Counted from the stretch's first letter, positions 1 to 5,713 are shown. The stretch: DNA of 7,068 nucleotides from Gammaproteobacteria bacterium (GCA_021767985.1 JAASSH010000106.1:1-7068), one strand, 5' to 3'. A program made the numbers and translations. Notes: generated by a model from the sequence alone, not told the origin.

Positions 1-1
1 C

Positions 2-352
2 ACCATCGCCGGCTGTTGCAGCGCGCCGAGCAATCGAATGCTGTACGGGGTCGAAAACGCGCCGGGATGCCGCGAGAACTTTCTGTCGGCCCTGGCCGAA
101 CATGGCCTGGGGCGGAAAGATATCGTGCCGAACATCAACTTTTTTTGCGATGTTCCAGTAGACGGCAACCGCATGGCCGCCAACGTCTTTGTGCCCGGCG
201 CCTCGAAACCCGGTGACTACGTGAGCCTGCAGGCGCAGATGAGGGTGCTCGCCGTGATTTCGAATTGCCCGCAAATGAACAACCCGTGCAACAATGGCAA
301 GCCGACCGATATCCGGGTCGTCATCTCGCGCAATCCCTGGAACCCGAATTAA
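2..352 (+). CDS. DUF1989 / urea carboxylase-associated family protein, C-terminal part (5' end outside window)
   Basis: The frame is open from base 2 to the TAA at 350-352, giving the last 116 residues of a protein whose start lies left of the window. The features seen match the C-terminal half of DUF1989: a Cys-Cys-Ser-x-x-Ser-Asn segment at the left edge, then LYG..N.PGCRENF, a P-N-INFF strand, a PGDYVSL-type motif, and a SNCPQ.NNPCN stretch ahead of PTDIRVVI. Family members are usually about 200-280 residues, so roughly half is missing. DUF1989 proteins often sit beside urea carboxylase/allophanate hydrolase and transporters, and are thought to assist urea or guanidine-type nitrogen metabolism; their biochemistry is poorly defined. 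No such partner gene lies in this window, so the role here rests on family membership alone. The gene is followed by a hairpin repeat and a convergent operon. The ATG at 38 is internal, not the true start. Confidence 0.85.
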   Translation, partial: TIAGCCSAPSNRMLYGVENAPGCRENFLSALAEHGLGRKDIVPNINFFCDVPVDGNRMAANVFVPGASKPGDYVSLQAQMRVLAVISNCPQMNNPCNNGKPTDIRVVISRNPWNPN

Positions 353-376
353 GGTGAAAAACCGGAAAGAATAACC

Positions 377-447
377 GGGACAGATTTATTTAATTTGACA
401 TCTCCCGTCCATGGTTGCTGGCACAGATCCATAAATAGATCTGTCCC
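377..447. repeat. Hairpin repeat copy A (GGGACAG-type, about 71 bp)
   Basis: An imperfect inverted repeat has arms GGGACAGATTTATTT (377-391) and AAATAGATCTGTCCC (433-447), matching at 14 of 15 positions, around a 41-bp centre. It shares 15 bp on the left (AACCGGGACAGATTT) and 21 bp on the right (from AATAGATC to AGTTTCC) with the copy at 5502-5535. It lies between the converging DUF1989 and flavin reductase genes, where a transcript from either side would form a hairpin. There is no transposase nearby, so it is either a REP-like element or a small non-autonomous element. Sequences of this look are common near REP-associated (Y1) transposases in gammaproteobacteria; that link is inferred. Confidence 0.75.
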
Positions 448-477
448 AGTTTCCCAGTTTCAGAATTTCCTTTCTGA

Positions 478-1005
478 TCAGGCTGCCCGCGCCGGCACGC
501 GGCCGCTGTGGCCGGTATCCGGGCACAGTTGGCGAAAACCGCCGGCCGCGAACACCAACGGCGCTGCCGGGTGTTGCGCAAATTCGACGATCTCGCCGAT
601 GATCATCGTGTGGTCGCCGAGCGGAATAGCGCGATAACGCCTGCATTCGAACCAGGCGCAGCCGCCGGCCAGAACCGGCGCGGCCCCAGCGCCGGTCTTG
701 ATGCCGCGAAACTTGTCGGCGCCGCGCGTGGCGAAGCGCATGGCGAGTTCCGTCTGGCCTTCGGCGAGCACCGTGATCCTGAAACGATCGGCGTTGACGA
801 AGGCCTCGTAGCTGTCGGCCCGCCGGTCGATACACCACGAAACCAGTGCGGGCTCCAGCGATACCGAGCCGAAGCTGTTGATCGTCATGCCGACGGGTTT
901 GCCTTCATCGCCCGGCGCGGTGACGATTGCAACCCCGGTGGTGAACCGGCCGAGCGCATTGCGTAACTCGCGGCGCGCATCGATATGCGTTATCTGCTTG
1001 CTCAT
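478..1005 (-). CDS. Flavin reductase-like protein (FMN-binding split barrel), probable partner of the upstream flavoenzyme
   Basis: A 175-residue protein with the features of the flavin reductase domain family. It has an N-terminal R..LGRFTTGVAIVTA block (about residues 15-30), GMTINSFGSVSLEPALVSW (39-57) where flavin phosphate and ring contacts usually lie, a GDHTMIIGEIVEF block (130-142), and a C-terminal PLVFAAGGFRQL motif (149-160). Length is normal for the family (about 160-190). Such enzymes use NAD(P)H to reduce free FMN or FAD, and the reduced flavin diffuses to an oxygenase. The ATG at 1005 is preceded on the minus strand by GGGAGCG at a suitable distance. Only 15 bases separate it from the stop of the flavoenzyme upstream, so the two are surely co-transcribed. 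It has no N-terminal signal peptide and should be cytoplasmic. The C-terminal tail (after residue 161) is not informative. Which nucleotide and flavin it prefers cannot be told. Confidence 0.9.
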   Translation of the reverse strand: MSKQITHIDARRELRNALGRFTTGVAIVTAPGDEGKPVGMTINSFGSVSLEPALVSWCIDRRADSYEAFVNADRFRITVLAEGQTELAMRFATRGADKFRGIKTGAGAAPVLAGGCAWFECRRYRAIPLGDHTMIIGEIVEFAQHPAAPLVFAAGGFRQLCPDTGHSGRVPARAA

Positions 1006-1020
1006 GATGTCGCTCCCTGG

Positions 1021-2160
1021 TTATTTAACCGGATCGAGGCCGAGATTGACCCTGCCCGAAAATTCGTACTGGCGACGGTAAGGCAAGGGGTGGAAATGGC
1101 AGGCCTTGATGTCGCGCTGAATCCGTTCCATCGGGTGCCCCTTGAAGAAACCCGCGCCGCCGACGATTTCGGCGGCGAGCTCGACAGTTTTCATCGCTGC
1201 GCCGGCCACCAGGGTTTTACGCACGAGGGTATCGCTGGCGATATCGTCGGTGGGCGTGAAGCCGTGATTGTCGTTGCGCTGGATCATATCGCCGAGCACG
1301 ATCGAAGCCAGCGTGTGCTGGTTGTGCATCTCGCCGACGGCGGCCGCCAGTTCGTCGGGACGCTTGCCCGCGCTCTTCAATGCGAGCTCGACCGCGGCAT
1401 CGGCGAGGCCGACGTAGGCCGACATGATCAGCGGCATCGCCGTCGGCAGGATCACGTTCCACATCGGGTGCCAGGCACCGGCAGGACGCCGCGCGACGAC
1501 CGCCTCGTCGGGCACGAACACGTTGTCGAGGGTGACGTCGTTGGAACCGGTCGCGCGCATGCCGAGCGTGTCCCAGTTGGCGTGCCGGGTGATGCCGTCG
1601 CTGCTGAACGGGATCGCGAAATGCAACACCTCGGTACCTTCCTCGCTGGTGTAGTTGGCGCTGGTGACGAAAACCTGCGCACCGGGGCTGCCGCTGACGA
1701 AATGCTTGTGCGCCGTAACCCGGTAACCGCCGTCGACTTTCGTCATTTCTCCGGACGATGCCAGCCAGTCGTTGGCGCCGGTGCCGGCGATAACCAGATC
1801 CTGGTCCGCGATCTTTCTCAGCGTGGCGGTCGCCTGGTCGTCGCCGCGCAGGTGCTTGAAAACGTTGACCGCAACCGGGTGGGTATGCATCGAGTAGGAC
1901 AGCGCGGTGGCGCCGCAATGGCGGCCCAGTTCGCGGACGATGGCCGCGACCTCGGCATAGGTCGCGCCGCCGCCGCCGAGTTCGCGCGGAATACTCAGCC
2001 TGAACAGGCCGTGCTCGCGCAGCGCCGCGTAGTTGTCGCCGACGAAGCGGTTGCCGGCGTCGTGTTCCGCGGCCGCGGCGGCAAAGGTTTCACCGAGCTC
2101 CGCGGCCAGTTCCGTCCAGGTTTGTTCGACCTCGTGGGTCATTTTTATCGCTGTATTCAT
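1021..2160 (-). CDS. Acyl-CoA dehydrogenase-fold flavoprotein, probable class D flavin-dependent monooxygenase
   Basis: The 379-residue product has the three-part acyl-CoA dehydrogenase layout: a helical N-terminus with LFRLSIPRELGGGG (about 52-65), a middle beta domain (roughly 120-225) with GTGAND..ASSG and the LGMRATGSNDVTLDNVFVP signature (199-217), and a helical C-terminal domain with EIVGGAGFFKGHPMERIQRD (331-350). In true dehydrogenases a catalytic Glu follows the RD motif by about nine residues; here that site reads H-F-H-P, with Pro358 in the Glu position and His357 beside it. A His there is typical of two-component monooxygenases (DszC/HsaA-like). With a flavin reductase 15 bases downstream, a reduced-flavin-using monooxygenase is the best reading; the substrate is unknown. 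The ATG at 2160 is preferred over an in-frame TTG at 2172 because GGAGCG sits 4-6 bases before the ATG. A dehydrogenase without the usual Glu remains possible. Confidence 0.85.
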   Translation of the reverse strand: MNTAIKMTHEVEQTWTELAAELGETFAAAAAEHDAGNRFVGDNYAALREHGLFRLSIPRELGGGGATYAEVAAIVRELGRHCGATALSYSMHTHPVAVNVFKHLRGDDQATATLRKIADQDLVIAGTGANDWLASSGEMTKVDGGYRVTAHKHFVSGSPGAQVFVTSANYTSEEGTEVLHFAIPFSSDGITRHANWDTLGMRATGSNDVTLDNVFVPDEAVVARRPAGAWHPMWNVILPTAMPLIMSAYVGLADAAVELALKSAGKRPDELAAAVGEMHNQHTLASIVLGDMIQRNDNHGFTPTDDIASDTLVRKTLVAGAAMKTVELAAEIVGGAGFFKGHPMERIQRDIKACHFHPLPYRRQYEFSGRVNLGLDPVK

Positions 2161-2222
2161 ATTACGCTCCAAATTGTGAATCGGGGTTTTACGCTATGAT
2201 CCAGTTCGCCCGAAAACTAACA

Positions 2223-2239
2223 AGTACAATTTTTGTACT
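2223..2239. promoter_or_regulatory. Candidate operator 1, 17-bp inverted repeat
   Basis: AGTACAA-TTT-TTGTACT is a perfect 7-3-7 inverted repeat, 63 bases upstream of the flavoenzyme ATG. Its arms are identical to those of the repeat at 2301-2317, and both are preceded by AACA and followed by G. A symmetrical dyad of this size suits a dimeric winged-helix protein, and the divergent HxlR gene beside it is the obvious candidate. It contains TACAAT, which could overlap a -10 element, but I could not place a convincing -35. Confidence 0.8.
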
Positions 2240-2300
2240 GGATCCTGTATCTTGCCGGGTTACAGTAGGTGAATGTTTTCAGCGTTTGCGTGAGCCAACA

Positions 2301-2317
2301 AGTACAATATTTGTACT
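2301..2317. promoter_or_regulatory. Candidate operator 2, 17-bp inverted repeat
   Basis: AGTACAA-TAT-TTGTACT is the second copy of the dyad, 78 bases centre to centre from the first, and ends 36 bases before the HxlR start codon. Its position just ahead of the regulator's ribosome binding site suggests autoregulation. TACAAT at 2303-2308 resembles a -10 box, so protein binding here would block polymerase if that box is used. Confidence 0.8.
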
Positions 2318-2353
2318 GCCTGGTTGACGCGAACCGGATCGTGGAGAGAAACG

Positions 2354-3046
2354 ATGAAAGGTTATAGCCAGTTTTGCCCCGTCGCCAAGGGCGCGGAAAT
2401 CTTCAACGAGCGCTGGACCCCGCTGATCATTCGCGAAATGATGTGCGGCAGCCGGCGCTTCAATGATCTCAAGCGCGGCAACCCGATGATGTCGCCGTCG
2501 CTGCTGTCGCAACGGCTCAAGTTCCTGGAACAGGCGGGGGTTGTCGAAAAGAAGACCGGTAACAACGAATCGGTCGAATACTCGCTGACCGAATCGGGTC
2601 GGGACCTCGGCGAAGTGGTTACGCGGCTCGGCCTGTGGGGCCTCAGGTGGGCGCGCAGCCGGCTGACCGAGGACGACTACGATCCCCAGTTACTGATGTG
2701 GGATATCCGCCGGCGCATCGACACCAGCGCGTTTCCGCCGGGGCGGGTAGTGCTCAGTTTCATGTTCCGAGATATGCCCTCGAATCGCAGGGCCTACTGG
2801 CTGGTGGTCGAAAATGGCGATGTCGACTTGTGTATCAAGTTCCCGGGCTTCGACGTCGATCTCACATTTGTTACCACATCGAAAACGATGGCGGACATCT
2901 GGATGGGCCATACGACGATCCGCAAGGAAACCAGCAACGGTAACCTGACGCTGGAAGGCAGCAGGAAATTGAAAAGCAACATCGACGACTGGTTTACCTG
3001 CAGCGTGTTTTCGGACCCCGAGGCGTTGCGCGAAAGCCTGACCTAG
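2354..3046 (+). CDS. HxlR-type winged-helix transcriptional regulator with extra C-terminal domain
   Basis: A 230-residue protein. Residues 1-100 are an HxlR (DUF24) winged helix: FCPVAKGAEIFNERWTPLII (7-26), the RRFNDLKR.NP..SPSLLSQRLKFLEQAG segment (34-62) holding the recognition helix, and the wing around VEYSLTESGRDL (74-85). Cys8 is the N-terminal cysteine conserved in the family; in Bacillus YodB and HypR such a cysteine senses quinones or disulfide stress. Most HxlR proteins are about 110-150 residues. Here about 120 more follow, with an SCP2-like alpha/beta look (WLVVENGDVDLC, GFDVDLTF, a long helix, then a basic GSRKLK segment), possibly binding a small hydrophobic ligand. The ATG at 2354 is chosen because GGAGAGAA lies 7 bases upstream; an in-frame TTG at 2324 has no such site. 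It faces away from the monooxygenase operon across two shared dyads and is probably its regulator. The ligand is unknown. Confidence 0.9.
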   Translation: MKGYSQFCPVAKGAEIFNERWTPLIIREMMCGSRRFNDLKRGNPMMSPSLLSQRLKFLEQAGVVEKKTGNNESVEYSLTESGRDLGEVVTRLGLWGLRWARSRLTEDDYDPQLLMWDIRRRIDTSAFPPGRVVLSFMFRDMPSNRRAYWLVVENGDVDLCIKFPGFDVDLTFVTTSKTMADIWMGHTTIRKETSNGNLTLEGSRKLKSNIDDWFTCSVFSDPEALRESLT

Positions 3047-3072
3047 TCAAGGCAGCCAGCCGGCACGGCGGT

Positions 3073-3153
3073 TCAGGCGTCGCCGGCCGCCCCCATTACT
3101 TTTCCCGGCAGGCGCGATATTTCGGCCGCTTCGCCGCGCCCGTCTTCCCTGGA
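3073..3153 (-). pseudogene. Possible 3' remnant of a minus-strand gene (unrecognised)
   Basis: On the minus strand, just after the hairpin repeat, a frame encodes about 26 residues (SREDGRGEAAEISRLPGK, then VMGAAGDA) ending in TGA at 3075-3073. Its composition and GC-ending codons look like the tail of a real protein. Reading upstream in this frame hits TAA inside the repeat at 3154-3200, so no intact gene can be present. It may be the end of a gene cut by arrival of the repeat or by a deletion. At this length chance is a serious alternative. I see nothing else in the gap after the HxlR gene until the repeat. Confidence 0.2.
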
Positions 3154-3200
3154 TATGGTGACAGTTTACTTAATTTGAAGATAAGTTAACTGTCACCATA
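3154..3200. repeat. Hairpin repeat copy B (GGTGACAG-type, 47 bp)
   Basis: TATGGTGACAGTTTACTTA (3154-3172) faces TAAGTTAACTGTCACCATA (3182-3200); 18 of 19 positions pair, with a 9-base loop. It differs from copies A and C in the outer arm (GGTGACAG rather than GGGACAG) but shares the inner TTAATTTGA with copy A (391-399), so the two types appear related. It lies 107 bases past the HxlR stop and 163 bases before the next gene. The bases between it and 3364 hold no gene I can support. Confidence 0.75.
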
Positions 3201-3363
3201 ATTGCCTCATATGATATCCCTGCTCGAAAGTCAGCTGTAAGTCCCGCTCCGGAACGACGCGCGAAAGCTGGATATACGAACGCGCGGCAGGTAAGGTAAA
3301 GCGCTGAGGGTCCAGCCGGGAGATTCGATTCGATGATGCTCGCGATCGAGCGAGGTGACTAGC

Positions 3364-3948
3364 GTGCGTATCGGCGTGAAGCCGGTGCAGGCGCTGTTGT
3401 GCGCGATCCCGTTGCTGCTCGGCAATTCGGCGGCTACGGTCGAGCGTGGCGTCGATGCGGAGACCGGCCTGCGTTCGTGGGAATGGCGCGAGGCGGGCGT
3501 GGTGCTGCGCCTGGTGCAAAGGCTGCCGGACCAGACGCGTGCCTTTTTCCAGGCGCGGGGATTTTCCGACGCCGCGGCCGACCGCATCGCCGACGCCTGC
3601 ATCTTTCAGACCGTTTTCCGTAACGAGAGCGAGCGGCCGTTGAGTTACTCGCTCGACGACTGGCGCGTGCTGCACGGCGGCGAGCGCGGAACGCTGGTGA
3701 CCCGCGAGCGCTGGGATGCCGCCTGGCAGGAAGGCGAGGCGAGCCAGGCAGCGCGGATCGCGCTGCGCTGGTCGTTGCTGCCCACCCGCCAACGTTTCGA
3801 GCCTGGCGATTATAACTGGGGCATGAGCGGTTTCGGCCTGCCGCCCGGCTCGGTTTTCGATCTCGAGCTGGTTGTGCGTCTCGGGGATGAACATATGACA
3901 CGCACCGTCGGCGGCATCGAGTGCGCGCCGGACCGCGAGGGGATCTGA
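3364..3948 (+). CDS. Exported protein of unknown function, partner of TlpA-like gene
   Basis: I do not recognise a named family. The 194-residue product begins with a likely Sec signal peptide: Arg2 and Lys6, a hydrophobic core LLCAIPLLLG (11-20), and a probable cut near NSAA (21-24). The mature part is rich in aromatic and charged residues (GLRSWEWREAGVVLRLVQRL at 35-54, LDDWRVL, RERWDAAW) and ends with beta-strand-like segments (FDLELVVRLGD, then MTRTVGGIECAPD). After the signal there are only two cysteines, Cys79 and Cys187, which could form one disulfide. GTG at 3364 is chosen because GAGGTGA (3352-3358), a strong ribosome binding site, ends 5 bases before it; a GTG at 3355 overlaps that site. 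The TlpA-like gene starts 2 bases after the stop, so the two are translationally coupled. An envelope role, perhaps as a client of TlpA, is inference. A minus-strand frame across the same bases is judged a shadow. Confidence 0.75.
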   Translation: MRIGVKPVQALLCAIPLLLGNSAATVERGVDAETGLRSWEWREAGVVLRLVQRLPDQTRAFFQARGFSDAAADRIADACIFQTVFRNESERPLSYSLDDWRVLHGGERGTLVTRERWDAAWQEGEASQAARIALRWSLLPTRQRFEPGDYNWGMSGFGLPPGSVFDLELVVRLGDEHMTRTVGGIECAPDREGI

Positions 3949-3950
3949 GT

Positions 3951-4457
3951 ATGCGCCGGCTCCTTGTCGCCGCCCTGCTGATGCTGTCCGCGCTGCCGGC
4001 GGCCGCGCAGCAGGCCGGCACTGGCCTCACGCGGCTCGACGACGCGCCGCCGGCGCCGGATTTCAGCCTGCTCGACATGGACGGCGCCGTTTACCGCCTG
4101 TCGGATTACCGCGGGCGCGTCGTCATCGTCAATTTCTGGGCCACCTGGTGTCCGCCGTGCCGTGAGGAAATGCCGTCGATGCAGCGCGCCTGGGAGCAGC
4201 TGCAGGCGGAAGGCATTGTGATGCTCGGCATCAACGTCGGCGAGGACGAGGATACGATTTTCCAGTTCACCGCCGACTACCCGGTCGATTTCCCTTTGCC
4301 TATGGACCGCGACTCCGCGGTCACCGGGCTGTGGCCGGTGCGCGGCCTGCCGACCACCTTCGTCGTCGATCCCGCCGGCCGGCTCGTCTACCAGGCGATC
4401 GGCAGCCGGGAATGGGACGATCCAGCCCTGCTGGACCTGGTCAGGGCGCTCCGGTAA
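3951..4457 (+). CDS. TlpA-like periplasmic thiol-disulfide oxidoreductase
   Basis: A 168-residue protein with an N-terminal signal peptide (MRR, hydrophobic LLVAALLMLSALPAAA, likely cut near residue 19) and a thioredoxin-like domain of the TlpA/ResA/AhpC-TSA group. It shows APDFSLLDMDG (35-45), the strand VVIVNFWATWCPPC with active-site Cys67 and Cys70, the helix REEMPSMQRAWEQL, the family's inserted GINVGEDEDTIFQF segment, and the cis-proline loop RGLPTTFVVDP (Pro134). WCPPC proteins of this type usually reduce disulfides on exported proteins, such as apocytochrome c, copper-site proteins or Sox components. GAGGGGA lies 7 bases before the ATG at 3951, and the upstream gene stops 2 bases before it, so the two form an operon. 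No DsbD/CcdA electron donor is in the window. The specific client is unknown; the gene just upstream is the nearest candidate. Confidence 0.93.
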   Translation: MRRLLVAALLMLSALPAAAQQAGTGLTRLDDAPPAPDFSLLDMDGAVYRLSDYRGRVVIVNFWATWCPPCREEMPSMQRAWEQLQAEGIVMLGINVGEDEDTIFQFTADYPVDFPLPMDRDSAVTGLWPVRGLPTTFVVDPAGRLVYQAIGSREWDDPALLDLVRALR

Positions 4458-4462
4458 CGATG

Positions 4463-4493
4463 CCGGCCCGCGGCCGCGCCGCTCGTGGGCCGG
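4463..4493. other. GC-rich hairpin between tlpA-like and TSUP genes
   Basis: CCGGCCC (4463-4469) pairs perfectly with GGGCCGG (4487-4493) across a 17-base GC-rich loop that can fold further. No run of T follows, so it is not a standard intrinsic terminator. It may stabilise or attenuate the transcript ahead of the transporter gene, or be a by-product of high GC. Confidence 0.35.
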
Positions 4494-4547
4494 AGAAGAA
4501 GTATACTGCCTCCGAATTCATACTTATCGACAGGTTTCTGGTGGTCA

Positions 4548-5456
4548 ATGTCTTTTGAAGCTGCGGGGATAGTCTTGCCGGTCTGGTTACCGCTCCTGTG
4601 GGGCGTGTTGGTGGGGCTGGTGTTTTCCACGGTCGGCGCGGCCGGGGGCATCCTGGCCTCGGTCGGCCTGATTTCGGTCATGGGGATACAGGACCCGAAC
4701 CTGGTCAAACCGATGGCGCAGGCCCTGACCCTGGCGACGCCGCTGATTGCCGTTCCGGGATACTACCGGCAGGGTCGGGTGGTGTTCAGCCTGGCTGTTA
4801 TCCTCGGTGCCGGGGGCATCCTGGGCGCCCTCGTCGGTAGTACCCTGTCGGCTACCTATCTCACCGATATCGACGTATTCAAGTCGGTCTTCGGCGTGCT
4901 GACGCTTACGATCGCGTTGCAGGTTTTAGCGCGGGTGTTCGGCTATAAGCGAAAGCCCGGCTCGCGCTCCGAGCGTGCCGCCGCCGCCTTCGAGGGGCTC
5001 GTGCACGATGGCGGGGCGGCTCGTACCATCGGCGTCCGGCACCGGCTCCACTCGTTGCGGCGCATTCGCTTCGTGTTCGCCGGCGTGCAATTCGAATATG
5101 CGCCCTGGACCCCGTTCCTGGCCGGGGCGGGGATTGCCGTGCTTTCCTCGGCGCTCGGGGTCGGCGGCGGTTTCCTGCTGGTGCCGTTTATGGTCCTGCT
5201 GCTGGGCTTGCCCATGTTCCTCGTCGCGGGCACCGCGGCATTGGCGATTGCGGTGAGTTCGGTAACCTCGATCGGTAACTACATACGGCTGGGGGTCGAA
5301 CTCGATGTGCCGCTATTACTGTTGCTGCTGGCGGGTACCGTTGCGGGCGCCTGGGTCGGGCCGCGCCTCAGCAGGCACCTGCGCGAACGCTGGCTGGAGG
5401 GGATCCTGGGGCTGGTCCTGTTGCTGATCGGGATACGCTACCTGGGCGGTTTTTAG
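4548..5456 (+). CDS. TSUP (TauE/SafE) family membrane transporter
   Basis: The 302-residue product is an integral membrane protein with the internal duplication typical of TSUP. The first half carries GVLVGLVFSTVGAAGGILAS (19-38) and the second AVLSSALGVGGGFLLVPFMV (197-216), both of the S..G.GGG type. Hydrophobic stretches lie near 10-45, 60-72, 78-103, 112-130, 186-222, 224-245, 254-272 and 284-301, fitting about eight spans. A long basic loop (133-180: YKRKPG..., RHRLHSLRRIR) separates the halves. Family members move sulfite, sulfoacetate, taurine-related anions or other sulfur and carbon compounds; substrate cannot be set from sequence. ATG 4548 is preferred because the residues before it in the same frame are not membrane-like and overlap the upstream hairpin. 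The ribosome binding site is weak (GGTGG, only 3 bases away). It lies 90 bases after the TlpA-like gene in the same direction, probably in the same unit, though a private promoter is possible. Confidence 0.9.
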   Translation: MSFEAAGIVLPVWLPLLWGVLVGLVFSTVGAAGGILASVGLISVMGIQDPNLVKPMAQALTLATPLIAVPGYYRQGRVVFSLAVILGAGGILGALVGSTLSATYLTDIDVFKSVFGVLTLTIALQVLARVFGYKRKPGSRSERAAAAFEGLVHDGGAARTIGVRHRLHSLRRIRFVFAGVQFEYAPWTPFLAGAGIAVLSSALGVGGGFLLVPFMVLLLGLPMFLVAGTAALAIAVSSVTSIGNYIRLGVELDVPLLLLLLAGTVAGAWVGPRLSRHLRERWLEGILGLVLLLIGIRYLGGF

Positions 5457-5501
5457 AGCTCCGAATGATCGAGGCTGAAAAAATGCGGTAATGATTAAAC
5501 C

Positions 5502-5535
5502 GGGACAGATTTGACTTCACGAATAGATCTGTCCC
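5502..5535. repeat. Hairpin repeat copy C (GGGACAG-type, short form)
   Basis: GGGACAGATTT (5502-5512) faces AGATCTGTCCC (5525-5535) with one mismatch and a 12-base loop. Its outer parts are identical to copy A (15 bp left, 21 bp right), but the centre is 37 bp shorter, so the two are long and short forms of one element. It starts 46 bases after the TSUP stop and may end or protect that transcript. GGTAATGA (5487-5494) and TCATTACC (5570-5577) flank it as an outer inverted pair, which may be chance. Confidence 0.75.
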
Positions 5536-5662
5536 AGTTTCCGTTTCCCCTTTGCGGTTTGGTGGGGGGTCATTACCTCTCGTTTGTGTTTATACAGCCA
5601 GAGGGCTTTGTGGCACTGGAGGCTGCGGACGCATTGGGATTCAGATAGTTGCATGTGATTTG

Positions 5663-5713
5663 GGAGGTTGCTTCGCTGCGCTTTTAGGCCCTTTGGGTCC
5701 GCAATGACGGAGG
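5663..5713. repeat. Possible degenerate interspersed repeat
   Basis: The stretch has GGAGGTTGCTTCGCTGCGC on its left and GCAATGACGGAGG on its right around a small GGCCC-TTT-GGGTC hairpin. Sequences with a TTGCTTCGCTGCGC...GCAATGACGG pattern occur as dispersed non-coding repeats in many proteobacterial genomes. Only one copy is in the window, so this rests on recognition. The rest of 5536-5739 holds nothing I can identify; its base composition is lower in GC than the genes. Confidence 0.25.

Noticed and set aside
377..447. CRISPR array made from the GGGACAG repeats
   Set aside because: The copies are thousands of bases apart, carry internal inverted arms, lack spacers and have no cas genes nearby.
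508..966. Plus-strand frame of 152 codons over the flavin reductase
   Set aside because: It is the antisense of conserved flavin reductase motifs and has no features of its own.
1021..2199. Long plus-strand open frame (985-2199) opposite the flavoenzyme gene
   Set aside because: It is the antisense shadow of the acyl-CoA dehydrogenase-fold gene. Its translation has no family features, while the minus strand shows clear conserved motifs and ribosome binding sites.
2324..2353. TTG start for the HxlR gene
   Set aside because: It has no Shine-Dalgarno sequence, and the ATG at 2354 has GGAGAGAA at the right distance. The HxlR fold begins just after that ATG.
3193..3894. Minus-strand frame of 233 codons opposite the exported-protein gene
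   Set aside because: It is low-complexity and arginine/alanine-rich with no motif, and its stop lies inside hairpin copy B. The plus strand has a signal peptide, a strong ribosome binding site and tight coupling to the next gene.
4502..4507. TATACT as a -10 box for a private TSUP promoter
   Set aside because: No acceptable -35 element lies 16-18 bases upstream, so it was not listed as a feature.
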